A stretch of DNA of 64,000 nucleotides from contig NZ_MPCX01000003.1 of NCBI RefSeq assembly GCF_001874145.1, forward strand, positions 248,001 through 312,000. Reading direction: 5' to 3'. A program made the position numbers and the translations under genes. Position 1 is the first letter of the stretch. Each line of letters opens with the position of its first letter. Source of the DNA: Lacinutrix sp. MedPE-SW. Its GTDB lineage: Bacteria; Bacteroidota; Bacteroidia; Flavobacteriales; Flavobacteriaceae. The notes beneath the pieces were generated by a model. It did not search any database. It was not told where the DNA came from and saw nothing but the letters and a program-made list of their open reading frames with translations. Positions 33,602 to 43,536 of the stretch are shown one piece after another.

Positions 33602-34762
33602 TTAATGTTCTAACCAGGATTTGTAATAATCTTCGTCTGCTATTTTCATAGCTTCTTCTGTTACCATTAATGGTTTAAAGGTGTCTACCATTACTGCGAG
33701 TTCTTCGGTTTTGGTTTTACCTATACTTTTTTCGGTTGTTCCTGGATGTGGACCATGTGGTATTCCTGCTGGATGCAGCGAAATGTGACCTTGGTCTATA
33801 TCGTTACGGCTCATAAAATCGCCATCTACGTAATACAACACTTCGTCACTGTCTATGTTACTGTGGTTGTATGGTGCTGGTATGCTTTGCGGATGATAGT
33901 CGTACAAACGTGGTACGAAACTACAAATAACGAAGGCGTCTGTCTCGAAGGTTTGATGTACTGGTGGCGGTTGGTGTACGCGACCTGTAATTGGCTCGAA
34001 ATCGTGTATTGAAAATGCGTATGGATAGTTATAACCGTCGTAACCAACAACATCGAATGGATGTGATGCGTAAACCATATCGAAAATCTCGTCTTGTTTT
34101 TTAACTTTCATTAAAAAGTCTCCAGACTCGTTATTGGTTTCTAATTCGTAAGGTCTGCGTAAATCGCGCTCGCAATATGGCGAATGTTCTAATAACTGCC
34201 CAAACCAATTACGGTAACGTTTTGGTGTGTAAATTGGCCTGCGAGACTCGACTATAAACAGTCTATTATCTTCTGTATCGAAGTCTATTTTGTAAATTAT
34301 ACCTCTTGGTATTATTAAATAGTCGCCGTATTTAAAGTCTAGATTACCTAGATGTGTACGTAATTTTCCTGAGCCTTTATGAATGAAAATCATCTCGTCT
34401 GCATCTGAGTTTTTATAAAAATAATCTGTTGTAGATTGTTTTGGTGCAGATAGTATAATTGTACAATCGCTATTTGTTAAAACGGCTTTGCGACTTTTTA
34501 AATAATCGTTTTCTGGTTTTACTTGAAACCCTCTAAAACGATAGGATTGTATGTGGTTTTTTTTAGCAATTTTTGGTGCAACACTGTATTGTCCTTTTAT
34601 TTCTTTTACTTGTGTTGGTCTTTGTTCGTGGTAGGAGTTTGTACTCATACCATCGAAACCTATGGTACCAAAAAGTTGCTCGTAATATAAAGACCCATCT
34701 TTTTTTCTAAATTGTGTGTGTCTTTTGTGTGGGATGTTTCCTAATTTATGATAGAATGGCAT
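33602..34762 (-). CDS. hmgA: Homogentisate 1,2-dioxygenase
   Basis: 386 residues. It opens the homogentisate ring to maleylacetoacetate, the step after HppD. The N terminus (MPFYHKLGNIPHKRHTQFRK), the mid region (FEPITGRVHQPPPVHQTFET) and the iron-site segment SLHPAGIPHGPHPGTTE fit the bacterial cupin-type enzyme. It lies upstream of hppD in the direction of transcription and the pair forms the tyrosine degradation unit; a maleylacetoacetate isomerase or fumarylacetoacetase gene is not in the window. No clear -7 promoter element was found in the 211-bp region upstream. Confidence 0.95.
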   Translation of the reverse strand: MPFYHKLGNIPHKRHTQFRKKDGSLYYEQLFGTIGFDGMSTNSYHEQRPTQVKEIKGQYSVAPKIAKKNHIQSYRFRGFQVKPENDYLKSRKAVLTNSDCTIILSAPKQSTTDYFYKNSDADEMIFIHKGSGKLRTHLGNLDFKYGDYLIIPRGIIYKIDFDTEDNRLFIVESRRPIYTPKRYRNWFGQLLEHSPYCERDLRRPYELETNNESGDFLMKVKKQDEIFDMVYASHPFDVVGYDGYNYPYAFSIHDFEPITGRVHQPPPVHQTFETDAFVICSFVPRLYDYHPQSIPAPYNHSNIDSDEVLYYVDGDFMSRNDIDQGHISLHPAGIPHGPHPGTTEKSIGKTKTEELAVMVDTFKPLMVTEEAMKIADEDYYKSWLEH

Positions 34763-34973
34763 TTTTTTAGTTTTTATGAATTAAAAATTAAAGTAGAAAG
34801 TAACACTTTTACTTTACTAAATGCGAAATAGGGAACAGGCAAATCACTCAGGATTTCTTTTTATAAGAAACTTTAAGAAGGTTAGTAAGTCTTGCCAATT
34901 TGATTCCATACAAAACAAATATCGTGAATATTATGCAGTTAATAAAATGTATGTTTTCTAAATTTAAAAAAGA
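34763..34973. other. Intergenic region upstream of hmgA without recognised gene
   Basis: A gap of about 210 bp between the hmgA start and the end of the patatin gene. It holds a small hairpin TTTCTT / AAGAAA (34854-34859 with 34865-34870) and AT-rich DNA. It must contain the hmgA promoter, but no exact TAnnTTTG on the minus strand was seen. No small reading frame with a credible start. Confidence 0.4.
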
Positions 34974-37217
34974 CTAAAACCAGAAGCCTAAATTAAAAAA
35001 CCAAAAACTTTCACGAGACTCTGGTGAGTAAGAAAATTTCGCCTCTATTGGGCCTAAAAATGTTTCTATACCATAACCTAATGCATAGCCAGAATAATCT
35101 GGGAGCGAAAACCAATCTACAGTACTGAATAAATTATTTTTAGCATTTGCAAAGTTAGCAGATGCTAAAATGTGCTGCCTTTTAAAAAGCTCATAATCTA
35201 AATTAACAGTAGCTTTTAACATACTATTTGATTGTATTGATAAATAATCGTAACCATAAAAAGATTTAAAATTATTTATAAAATTATTAGCATAACCACC
35301 TAAAATAAAATTTAAAAATGAATTATTTTTTGCATTAATTTTTGCTCCAGCTTCTGCCAAAATATTTGCTGAAAACTTTGAAGAAAAACTATGCGCATAC
35401 CCTAAATCTGCTTTTATAATTGAAAACTCTGAAAAACTATTATTAAAATCTGATGAGTAAAAATAAAAATTAAAATCTCCATTAAAATACAAGCCTTCGT
35501 TTGGGTAGTATTTATTATCGTAAGAATCGTACCTAATGTTTGAATATGCACTAAAATAATCGCTATTATCGAATGCTGTTTCTCTTTGATTGTTTGACGA
35601 TAAAACGGTTTCTGTAGTAATTTTATAATGCTTATGTTCTAAACCTAACGTAAGTGCCAAATCGTTTTTGTATTGGGTTTGTAAAAAAACTTTATTTGTT
35701 AAGTCTGTTACTTTAACTCCTAGTTTATTTACTCCTGCCATAGTTAACTCTTCTGGCGTTAAAAATGCAGATGCTGCTACACTTTTATTAAATTCATTAT
35801 ACCTAGACTTTACACCGTAACTCCAATATATTCCTTTATCAACATAATATTCAAAATTGTATCTCACGTTATCTCCTGCAATTAAATCTAGTGACAAAAC
35901 ATCACTTTTAAATAACAACTGTTTTTTTGTAATGTTAGCTAGTAATGCACTTTTATATAAACCATCGTAATGCAAAGCAAATTTTAATGATGTTGTTTTA
36001 TCTGTTTCTTTTAATTCTGTATTTAAATTATAACCTTTAACTCCATTTTTTTCTGCTCTTTTTAAACTATAGGTAAAACTATCGAAGTTATTTGTTGCTA
36101 CTAAATTATTAGTCCCACTTATAAAATCATCATAACTTATGGTTTGATCTGGCCTCATTTTTAATTTACCTATAACATAAGACCTCGTATAGTTTTCTAA
36201 TCCTTTTATATTAATATCTAAAATATGTAAACTATCTGGTGTTTTTTTGCTTTTTACATCAACGGTTTTTTTTATTTGTTTATTTGCTAATTCTTTAAGT
36301 TCGTCAATTTTTAAATTAGCTGCAATTATTCCGTTATTTATAATTTCTGGTCCATCATCAAAAGAGACTACTGTAAACTTTGTAATATCTGGTTTAATAT
36401 AAATATCTGTTTTAGGGGCTTTAACTTTCATATCGTTTATAGTACGAAAGTTATTTATTTGAAATAATATTTCTGGAGCTGATGACAAATCGGTTCTATT
36501 TGCTAAACCATCTTGAACATCGACACCAATAATAACGTCCATGCCTTTTGCTCTTAACTCGTCTATTGGATAATTATTTGTAACTCCTCCATCTATTAAA
36601 AGTTGATCGTCTATTAATACTGGCTGAAATAAAGATGGAAATGCTCCACTAGCTTTAATTGCTTGCGGTAGGTTACCACTATCTAAAAGTATTGGTTGGC
36701 CATTTTCTATATTGGTTGCTATACAGAAAAAAGGAATTGGCAGTTTACTAAAATCTTCAATATGATTAACGTGCATTGTTAATTTAGACAGTAAATTAAA
36801 TGTATTTTGACCTCGTGATAATGCTGAAGGTAATTTAATTTCAAAATCGTTAAATGGAAGAATTACGGCGTATTTTTCATAATTTTCTCTTTCATAAAAC
36901 GTTTTAGCTGCTCGTGGTATGTTATCGTTTATAATTTTATCAAAATCTACAGATTTAAATATAGAATCTAATTGTTTACCAGAATAACCAGATGCATATA
37001 GTGAGCCAACAATCGCTCCCATACTGGTTCCTGCTACATAATCTATTCTAATACCTAAACTATCTATAACTTTTAATGCTCCTATATGTGCTAAACCTTT
37101 TGCGCCACCACCGCTTAAAACCAAACCTACTTTTGGCTCTTTACTTTCACTGTTTTGAGCTAACAATTTAGCGTTAACAGAAAATAATAGTAATATTACG
37201 ATGATGTAATTTTTCAT
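34974..37217 (-). CDS. Patatin-like phospholipase fused to outer-membrane barrel (PlpD/RssA-like)
   Basis: 747 residues. Signal peptide (IIVILLLFSVNAKLLAQ), then a patatin domain (about 28-225): oxyanion-hole SGGGAKGLAHIG, nucleophile Ser in AGTSMGAIVGS, and catalytic Asp in LLIDGGVTNNYP. A POTRA-like linker (about 310-385) precedes a C-terminal 16-strand-type surface-antigen barrel (about 390-747) ending in the aromatic FWFFNLGFWF. This matches patatin proteins that span the outer membrane, as in Pseudomonas PlpD, and probably act on lipids. Its start is directly adjacent to the uvrC stop, so it is cotranscribed with uvrC. Confidence 0.92.
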   Translation of the reverse strand: MKNYIIVILLLFSVNAKLLAQNSESKEPKVGLVLSGGGAKGLAHIGALKVIDSLGIRIDYVAGTSMGAIVGSLYASGYSGKQLDSIFKSVDFDKIINDNIPRAAKTFYERENYEKYAVILPFNDFEIKLPSALSRGQNTFNLLSKLTMHVNHIEDFSKLPIPFFCIATNIENGQPILLDSGNLPQAIKASGAFPSLFQPVLIDDQLLIDGGVTNNYPIDELRAKGMDVIIGVDVQDGLANRTDLSSAPEILFQINNFRTINDMKVKAPKTDIYIKPDITKFTVVSFDDGPEIINNGIIAANLKIDELKELANKQIKKTVDVKSKKTPDSLHILDINIKGLENYTRSYVIGKLKMRPDQTISYDDFISGTNNLVATNNFDSFTYSLKRAEKNGVKGYNLNTELKETDKTTSLKFALHYDGLYKSALLANITKKQLLFKSDVLSLDLIAGDNVRYNFEYYVDKGIYWSYGVKSRYNEFNKSVAASAFLTPEELTMAGVNKLGVKVTDLTNKVFLQTQYKNDLALTLGLEHKHYKITTETVLSSNNQRETAFDNSDYFSAYSNIRYDSYDNKYYPNEGLYFNGDFNFYFYSSDFNNSFSEFSIIKADLGYAHSFSSKFSANILAEAGAKINAKNNSFLNFILGGYANNFINNFKSFYGYDYLSIQSNSMLKATVNLDYELFKRQHILASANFANAKNNLFSTVDWFSLPDYSGYALGYGIETFLGPIEAKFSYSPESRESFWFFNLGFWF

Positions 37218-39020
37218 TTAATCTTTTTCGTTTTTATGAAAATAACTATAAATTTTATCTGCTCTAGAGACTCCTACTACATTTTCAAGTTCATCAAGTT
37301 TTGCGTTTGCAATTCGTTTTGCAGATTTAAAAACTTTTAATAAATCTACAATTGTTTTTTCACCTATTCCTGGAATATTTTGCATTTCTGTATTTAATGC
37401 TTGTTTGCTACGTTTGTTTCTATGGTGTTCTATACCAAAACGGTGCGCTTCATTTCTTAATTGCTGTATGATTTTTAAAGTTTCACTTTTTTTATCTAAA
37501 TATAATGGAATAGGATCGTTTGGATAAAACAATTCTTCTAATCTTTTTGCAATACCTATTATTGCTATTTTTCCTCTTAAGCCTAATACATCTAAACTTT
37601 TTAAGGCTGATGACAACTGCCCTTTTCCGCCATCAATAATAATTAACTGTGGTAAAGGCTCTTGCTCTTCTAATAGACGTTTATATCTTCTATAAACAAC
37701 TTCTTCCATTGAGGCAAAATCATCTGGACCTACTACCGTTTTTATATTAAAATGTCTGTAATCTTTTTTACTAGGTTTTCCGTTTTTAAAAACAACACAA
37801 GCTGCAACTGGATTTGTACCTTGAATATTTGAATTATCAAAACATTCAATATGTCGAGGCTCTTGGTTTAAACGCAAATCTTTTTTCATTTGCGCCATTA
37901 TTCGCTTTACGTGACGATCTGGATCTGTAATTTTAACCTGTTTAAAACGCTCCATTCTGTAATATTTTGCATTTCTAATAGAGAGATCTAAAATGCGTCT
38001 TTTATCGCCTAATTGAGGTAGTGAAACTTTAATATTATCACCAACATTTACTTTAAACGGAACATAAATTTCTTTAGATTTAGAGTTAAAACGTTCTCTA
38101 ATTTCAATAATAGCAAGTTCTAATAATTCTTTATCTGTTTCATCAAGTTTCTTTTTTATCTCTAAGGTATGTGAGCGAATTATTGAGCCATAAGATATTT
38201 GAAGAAAGTTTATATAACCGTAACTCTCGTCGCTTACTATAGAAAAAACATCTACATTACTAATTTTAGGGTTTATTATTGTAGACTTCGCTTGGTAATT
38301 TTCTAAAATTTCAATTTTTTCTTTTATTTTTTGAGCATCTTCAAATTGCATATTTTCTGCGAAAATTTGCATTTGCTCTCTAAATTGCTCTAAAGAATCT
38401 TTAAAATTTCCTTTTATTATTTCTCTTATTGCTGCAATATTTTCATGATAACTAGCTTCTGTTTCAAGTCCTTCACAAGGTCCTTTACAGTTGCCTAAAT
38501 GATATTCTAAACAGACTTTAAATTTACCAGAACTAATATTTTCTTGAGATAATTTATAATTACATGTTCTTAACTTATATAAACCTTTAATTAAATCTAG
38601 TAAAGTCTTTACGGTTTTCATACTAGTGTACGGTCCAAAATACTCACTACCATCTTTAATAACACGTCGTGTTGGAAATACTCTAGGAAAACGTTCTTTT
38701 TTAATGCAAATCCAAGGATAAGATTTATCGTCTTTTAAAAGCACATTGTATCTTGGCTTATGCTTTTTTATTAAATTATTTTCTAGGAGCAAAGCATCTG
38801 TTTCTGTCTTTACAACAATATGCTTTATATCTGCAATCTTTTTAACTAGAACTCTTGTTTTACCACTATCATGGTTTTTTGTAAAGTAAGAGCTTACTCT
38901 TTTTTTTAAATTTTTTGCTTTACCCACATAAATAATATTACCTTCAGCATCGTAATATTGATACACTCCTGGAGAAGTAGGTAATGTTTTTAATAAAATA
39001 TCTAACGGTGAATTTTGCAT
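37218..39020 (-). CDS. uvrC: UvrABC excinuclease subunit C
   Basis: 600 residues, the usual UvrC size. UvrC makes both incisions around damage located by UvrAB. Order of domains: GIY-YIG nuclease (about 12-95, GVYQYYDAEGNIIYVGKA), cysteine cluster region (CLEYHLGNCKGPCEG), UVR motif (about 205-240, MQFEDAQKIKEKIEIL), RNase H-like second nuclease (about 390-540, IECFDNSNIQGTNPVA; IIIDGGKGQLSSA) and C-terminal helix-hairpin-helix (NIPGIGEKTIVDLLKVFKS). Promoter element TACCTTTG ends only 5 nt before the ATG, predicting an almost leaderless mRNA. The outer-membrane patatin gene follows with no gap. Confidence 0.97.
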   Translation of the reverse strand: MQNSPLDILLKTLPTSPGVYQYYDAEGNIIYVGKAKNLKKRVSSYFTKNHDSGKTRVLVKKIADIKHIVVKTETDALLLENNLIKKHKPRYNVLLKDDKSYPWICIKKERFPRVFPTRRVIKDGSEYFGPYTSMKTVKTLLDLIKGLYKLRTCNYKLSQENISSGKFKVCLEYHLGNCKGPCEGLETEASYHENIAAIREIIKGNFKDSLEQFREQMQIFAENMQFEDAQKIKEKIEILENYQAKSTIINPKISNVDVFSIVSDESYGYINFLQISYGSIIRSHTLEIKKKLDETDKELLELAIIEIRERFNSKSKEIYVPFKVNVGDNIKVSLPQLGDKRRILDLSIRNAKYYRMERFKQVKITDPDRHVKRIMAQMKKDLRLNQEPRHIECFDNSNIQGTNPVAACVVFKNGKPSKKDYRHFNIKTVVGPDDFASMEEVVYRRYKRLLEEQEPLPQLIIIDGGKGQLSSALKSLDVLGLRGKIAIIGIAKRLEELFYPNDPIPLYLDKKSETLKIIQQLRNEAHRFGIEHHRNKRSKQALNTEMQNIPGIGEKTIVDLLKVFKSAKRIANAKLDELENVVGVSRADKIYSYFHKNEKD

Positions 39021-39025
39021 TAAAC

Positions 39026-39033
39026 CAAAGGTA
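39026..39033 (-). promoter_or_regulatory. -7 promoter element 5 nt from the uvrC start
   Basis: Minus strand TACCTTTG, an exact TAnnTTTG match; only GTTTA separates it from the uvrC ATG. Confidence 0.7.
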
Positions 39034-39140
39034 ATTATTTTAATGGTTTAGTAACAATTAAGAAAGTGCTTAAATCGTTAAAGTTTTTAAAAAATATGGG
39101 ATATTTATTTCTTAATTTCGATATTAATTAAAAACATAAA

Positions 39141-39563
39141 ATGAATAAAAAAATAATTGGTAGGGTTGATAAAATAGACTTTCCAAATTTAAATCTATTT
39201 GGTGTAGATGCCAAAATAGATACAGGTGCATATACATCTGCCATACATTGCTCTAAAATAGTTGAAGAAAACAATATATTAAGATGTACTTTTTACAGTA
39301 AAGGCCACCCTAATTTTAGTGGTAAACAAGTAGATTTTGAAAACTACTCTCTTACAGATGTAAAAAGCAGTAATGGTTTTGTTGAAAACAGATACAAAAT
39401 TAAATCTGAGGTTGTTTTTTTTGGTAAAACATATAAGATTAACTTAACTTTAAGCACTAGAGAAGAAATGCGATTTCCAGTACTTATTGGCAGGCAGTTT
39501 TTAAATAAAAAATTTCTTGTTGATGTCGATTTACAAAACCTTTCATTTAATCAAAAAAAATAA
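39141..39563 (+). CDS. Retropepsin-like aspartic protease of the RimK-associated (DUF785/'ATP-dependent zinc protease') family
   Basis: 140 residues, no signal peptide. The motif [13 protein letters not shown] carries the Asp-Thr-Gly of retropepsin-fold proteases, and [18 protein letters not shown] is the matching C-terminal hydrophobic motif; the whole fits PF05618, misnamed 'ATP-dependent zinc protease', whose genes sit next to rimK in many bacteria (RimB in Pseudomonas). The stop overlaps the rimK start as TAATG. A role in trimming or regulating RimK-modified proteins is an inference from the repeated neighbourhood. A variant -7 element TAATTTCG (39114-39121) lies 19 nt upstream. Confidence 0.88.
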   Translation: MNKKIIGRVDKIDFPNLNLFGVDAKIDTGAYTSAIHCSKIVEENNILRCTFYSKGHPNFSGKQVDFENYSLTDVKSSNGFVENRYKIKSEVVFFGKTYKINLTLSTREEMRFPVLIGRQFLNKKFLVDVDLQNLSFNQKK

Positions 39564-40438
39564 TGAACATAGTTATATTATCAAGAAATGCCAACCTTTA
39601 TTCAACAGATAGATTAGTTGAAGAAGGCGAAAAACGCGGTCATAAAATTGAAGTTATAGATCCCTTAAAATGTGATATAATTATTGAAAAGGAAAAACCA
39701 TCTATTTACTACAAAGACAGATATTTAGACTATGTTGACGCTGTAATTCCTAGAATTGGTGCCTCTGTAACTTTTTACGGTTGCGCAGTAGTTAGACAAT
39801 TTGAAATGATGAATGTATTTACAACCGTAACAAGTGATGCCATTTTACGCTCCCGTGACAAATTAAAAAGTTTACAACGCTTAAGTAAAGCTGGTATTGG
39901 TATGCCTAAAACAGTTTTCACAAATTACTCGCGTGATGCTAGAGAAGTTATAGCTCATGTTGGTGGCGCGCCAGTTATTATTAAACTATTAGAAGGGACC
40001 CAAGGACTTGGTGTTGTTTTAGCCGAAACAAAAAGTGCAGCAGAGTCTGTATTAGAGGCATTTAATGGTTTACAAGCAAGAGTTATTGTTCAAGAGTTTA
40101 TAAAAGAAGCTAAAGGTGCAGATTTAAGAGCATTGATAGTAGATGGGCAAGTTGTTGGCGCTATGAAACGCCAAGGTAACGAAGGTGAATTTAGATCTAA
40201 TTTACACCGTGGTGGTACCGCACAAATTATAAAATTAAGTCACGAAGAATTAAAGGTTGCGCTCAATGCATCTAAGGCATTAAAACTACCCGTTTGTGGC
40301 GTTGATATGTTACAATCTGCTCGTGGACCACTATTACTAGAAGTAAACTCTACTCCAGGATTAGAAGGAATTGAAGGTGCAACTGGAAGAAATATAGCCA
40401 AAAGTATAATTGGTTTTATAGAAAAAAATTTAAAGTAA
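39563..40438 (+). CDS. rimK: RimK-type ATP-grasp ligase (ribosomal protein S6 glutamate ligase family)
   Basis: 291 residues. ATP-grasp enzymes of this family add glutamate residues to a C terminus, ribosomal protein S6 in E. coli. N-terminal preATP-grasp domain ([40 protein letters not shown]), then ATP-grasp (about 110-285) with [45 protein letters not shown] and the metal-site [15 protein letters not shown]. The start overlaps the protease stop and the stop directly precedes the AstE-like gene, so the three are one operon. Whether the target here is S6 or another protein cannot be told from sequence. Confidence 0.93.
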   Translation: MNIVILSRNANLYSTDRLVEEGEKRGHKIEVIDPLKCDIIIEKEKPSIYYKDRYLDYVDAVIPRIGASVTFYGCAVVRQFEMMNVFTTVTSDAILRSRDKLKSLQRLSKAGIGMPKTVFTNYSRDAREVIAHVGGAPVIIKLLEGTQGLGVVLAETKSAAESVLEAFNGLQARVIVQEFIKEAKGADLRALIVDGQVVGAMKRQGNEGEFRSNLHRGGTAQIIKLSHEELKVALNASKALKLPVCGVDMLQSARGPLLLEVNSTPGLEGIEGATGRNIAKSIIGFIEKNLK

Positions 40439-41413
40439 ATGCTAACAAAAAATGTAAACGATTTACATATTTTAGGAGAAACCATAAAACTTGGCGAAAG
40501 CAAAGAAGTAAGTTTTAATCTCGCTAAATTACATACTAGAACACCAGTAGATGTTCCTGTAATTGTAGAACGCTCTAAAAAACCAGGGCCAACAATTTTA
40601 ATAACTGCAGGTATTCATGGTGATGAAGTTAATGGTGTTGAAATTGTTAGACAATTAATAGCAAAAGAAATAAACAAACCTAAAAAGGGTACAATAATTT
40701 GTATACCCGTACTTAATGTATTTGGTTTTATTAATATGGAACGTGAGTTTCCAGATGGCCGCGATTTAAATAGGGTCTTTCCTGGAAGCAAATCTGGATC
40801 TTTGGCAAGCAGAGTCGCTTTTCAAGTTGTAAGTGAAATATTACCACATGCCGATTTTGTTTTAGACTTTCACACTGGCGGAGCACTACGTTTTAATGCA
40901 CCACAAGTTAGAATCACTAGCGGTAATGAAGATTTTGATATTGCTGCCGAAATATTTGGAGCTCCATTTGTACTCTACTCTAAAAATTTAAACAAATCTT
41001 TTAGAAATACTTGTAATCGCATGAATAAGCCTATACTTTTATATGAAGGTGGAAAATCTTTTCATATAGACGATGATGTTACAAATACTGGAGTTAATGG
41101 CGCCAAACGCATATTAAATCATTATGGTATGCTTAAATCTAAGTTTAAAGTTTCTGAACCTAAAAAAAAATGTATTTTCATTTCAGATAGTAGATGGATT
41201 AGGGCTAACTATTCTGGTATGTTTAAAGCTTCAATAGGTATTAGTAATTTTGTTAATAAAGGAGACACAATAGGTAATATTACAGATCCTTATGGTAAAT
41301 TTAATCACTTTGTAAAAGCAAGTAGTGATGGCTATATAATTAATGTTAACCATTCTCCCATTGTATATCAAGGTGATGCTTTATTTCATATTTCTACAAA
41401 ATTAGTTGAGTAA
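40439..41413 (+). CDS. Succinylglutamate desuccinylase/aspartoacylase family zinc hydrolase
   Basis: 324 residues. The zinc-binding motif AGIHGDEVNGVEIVRQL, the arginine site DLNRVFPG and VLDFHTGG (second His ligand) define the M14-like AstE/AspA family; the C-terminal barrel-sandwich domain (about 245-320, FVNKGDTIGNI; YQGDALFHIS) is typical. It starts right after the rimK stop with no gap. In this context it is more likely to remove an acyl or glutamyl group in a RimK-linked pathway than to act in arginine catabolism; that is inference from the operon only. Confidence 0.9.
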   Translation: MLTKNVNDLHILGETIKLGESKEVSFNLAKLHTRTPVDVPVIVERSKKPGPTILITAGIHGDEVNGVEIVRQLIAKEINKPKKGTIICIPVLNVFGFINMEREFPDGRDLNRVFPGSKSGSLASRVAFQVVSEILPHADFVLDFHTGGALRFNAPQVRITSGNEDFDIAAEIFGAPFVLYSKNLNKSFRNTCNRMNKPILLYEGGKSFHIDDDVTNTGVNGAKRILNHYGMLKSKFKVSEPKKKCIFISDSRWIRANYSGMFKASIGISNFVNKGDTIGNITDPYGKFNHFVKASSDGYIINVNHSPIVYQGDALFHISTKLVE

Positions 41414-41419
41414 ATAATT

Positions 41420-42001
41420 ATGACTAAAGCCCAATTAAGAGAAAAATATATTAAGCTACGTAATACTTTTTCAGTAGAAGAAATCGACAAAAAAAGCATT
41501 GCAATAGCTAACAACCTTTTAAAATTAAATATTTGGAATTATAGATTTTATCATTTATTTCTAACCATTAAGAACAAAAATGAAGTTGATACCGATTTTA
41601 TTTTAAGCATACTATCTGGAAAAGATAAAAACATTGTTATTTCTAAAAGTAATTTTAAAAATAATACAATGGAGAACTTTTTACTTACAGATAACACTGT
41701 AATTAAAGTTAATAAGTATGGCATACCAGAACCTTTGGACGGGATACCAATTGACAACTCTAAAATACAAGTAGTGTTTGTGCCACTATTAGCGTACGAT
41801 ACTAAAGGAAACCGTATTGGTTATGGTAAAGGTTTTTACGATTCTTTCTTAAAAAACTGTAATAAAAACACTTTAAAAATCGGACTTTCGTTTTTTGAGC
41901 CAGAGGCTGCTATAGAAGACATTTACAAAAATGATATTGCTATAGATTTATGCGTTACACCTAAAAAAACGCACTATTTTAACACAAAAACAATCGGTTA
42001 A
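41420..42001 (+). CDS. 5-formyltetrahydrofolate cyclo-ligase
   Basis: 193 residues. It converts 5-formyl-THF to 5,10-methenyl-THF using ATP. Family features: N-terminal KAQLREKYIKLRNTFS, the NKYGIPEP motif, and the ATP/substrate segment FVPLLAYDTKGNRIGYGKGFYD near the C terminus. It begins 6 nt after the AstE-like gene and is thus the fourth gene of the protease-rimK-AstE operon. A functional reason for the association is not apparent. Confidence 0.92.
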   Translation: MTKAQLREKYIKLRNTFSVEEIDKKSIAIANNLLKLNIWNYRFYHLFLTIKNKNEVDTDFILSILSGKDKNIVISKSNFKNNTMENFLLTDNTVIKVNKYGIPEPLDGIPIDNSKIQVVFVPLLAYDTKGNRIGYGKGFYDSFLKNCNKNTLKIGLSFFEPEAAIEDIYKNDIAIDLCVTPKKTHYFNTKTIG

Positions 42002-42035
42002 AAGCTATTATAAAGGTTGAATTGTGGTTTTTTAT

Positions 42036-42043
42036 TATATTTG
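42036..42043 (+). promoter_or_regulatory. -7 promoter element for PAS kinase gene
   Basis: TATATTTG, an exact TAnnTTTG match, with a TTG 16 nt upstream at 42017-42019; 31 nt before ATG 42075. Confidence 0.65.
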
Positions 42044-42074
42044 GTATCAAACCCAAATCCTGCTATTAAATATA

Positions 42075-43520
42075 ATGGTAAAAAATGAATTTATTCAAAA
42101 TATAATTAACGATGACAACATTGGTTATTGGGAATTATATAATAACACTAGCAACTGGTCTACTGCTTTTATTAAAAAGTTAGGTTATAGTGTTGAAGAT
42201 GTAGAAATTAACCTAGATTTCTTTTTAAACAACCTCATACATCCCGAATATCGTGATGAATTTAGAGACAATTTTTTTAATTTAGTAAGACATTATTTAG
42301 ATTTTAAACAGTTAATTTCTATAAAATGTAAAGATGGGAGTTATAAAAAATTTGTGTGTTTAACTAATGATAATTTACAGGTAAACAGTGTAAAAAATGC
42401 AAAAGTTATAATTTTTAATGAAAAGAAATTTAAATCTAGTGAAAAATTAAAAAAAGATACTTTTTACTATCGCGAAAGTGCAGAAATGACTTCTACAGGA
42501 AGTTGGTATGTAGATTTTAAAAAACAAAAAAGCTACTGGGATTTCCAAACAAAAAAAATTCTAGAATATCCTGAAGATTACATTCCTTCTTTAAAAGAAT
42601 CAACTAAATATTACACTCCAGAATACTTACAATTAGCTTCAAATTATTTTTTTAGCTGTGCAACTACAGGAACACCTTTTGATACTGAAATTAAAATGCT
42701 TACCGCTAAAGGTCGTGAGGTTTGGACAAGAGCAATTGGCAAAGCTGTTTATAATGATAACAACGAAATTATTGGTGTACGTGGTGTTTTTCAAGATATT
42801 GATGATAAAAAATCTAAAGTTGAAACTTTACAAAAAACTTCAGAAATTATAGCTTCTCAAAATTCAAGACTTTTTAATTTTGCACATATTGTTTCTCATA
42901 ATTTAAGATCCCATACAAGCAATCTTTCTTTAATAGTTCAGCTTATAGATAGTGTAGAAACTGTTGAAGAGAAACTTGAAATGATTGATAATATTAAAGA
43001 TATTTCAGAAAGCTTAAACTCTACAATAGAACACTTAAATGAAGTTGTAACTATACAAACTAAAACCAACGATATAAAAGTAGAAGTAAACTTTAACTCT
43101 ATTATAAACAGCGTAAAAAAAGCAATAAACAGAATTATAAGAGAAAGTAATTGCATAATAAACACCAATTTTACTCAAATGCAAAGCATTCCATATATAC
43201 CAGCGTATATGGAAAGTATTTTACTAAATTTAATAACTAATGCTATAAAATATAAACACCCAGATCGTGACCCTATTATTAATATTAAAACATATATAGA
43301 TGCTAATAAAAAGTATCTAGAAGTTAATGATAATGGTTCTGGTATTGATTTAGATAAGTTTGGAAACAAATTATTTGGCATGTATAAAACCTTTCACTAC
43401 AATAAAGATGCTGTTGGCATAGGCTTATTTATTACAAAAAATCAAATCGAATCTTTAAATGGCCAAATTTTTGTTAATAGTACTGTAAACAAAGGCACAA
43501 CATTTAAAATACAATTTTAA
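42075..43520 (+). CDS. Soluble PAS-domain histidine kinase
   Basis: 481 residues from ATG 42075; the frame is open from a GTG at 42024 but the promoter element lies inside that extension. No membrane segment. Two PAS-type regions are visible: about 1-115 (NDDNIGYWELYNNTSNWS) and about 125-260 (TGSWYVDFKKQKSYWD...GREVWTRAIGKAVYNDNNEI with a PAC-like IIGVRGVFQDI). The HisKA-type helix has VSHNLRSHTSNL (phospho-His), and the HATPase domain has N box LITNAIKYKHPDR, G1 NDNGSGID and G2 GIGLFITK. A single-domain receiver gene follows after 16 nt and is the likely partner, as often in Bacteroidota. Confidence 0.9.
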   Translation: MVKNEFIQNIINDDNIGYWELYNNTSNWSTAFIKKLGYSVEDVEINLDFFLNNLIHPEYRDEFRDNFFNLVRHYLDFKQLISIKCKDGSYKKFVCLTNDNLQVNSVKNAKVIIFNEKKFKSSEKLKKDTFYYRESAEMTSTGSWYVDFKKQKSYWDFQTKKILEYPEDYIPSLKESTKYYTPEYLQLASNYFFSCATTGTPFDTEIKMLTAKGREVWTRAIGKAVYNDNNEIIGVRGVFQDIDDKKSKVETLQKTSEIIASQNSRLFNFAHIVSHNLRSHTSNLSLIVQLIDSVETVEEKLEMIDNIKDISESLNSTIEHLNEVVTIQTKTNDIKVEVNFNSIINSVKKAINRIIRESNCIINTNFTQMQSIPYIPAYMESILLNLITNAIKYKHPDRDPIINIKTYIDANKKYLEVNDNGSGIDLDKFGNKLFGMYKTFHYNKDAVGIGLFITKNQIESLNGQIFVNSTVNKGTTFKIQF

Positions 43521-43536
43521 AAAACTCCCTCATAAT

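Noticed and set aside
34763-34973. Further copy of the 33521 structured element upstream of hmgA
   Set aside because: A few words look similar (GGAACAGG, TCAGGAT) but arms and order do not match; only a short hairpin is supported.
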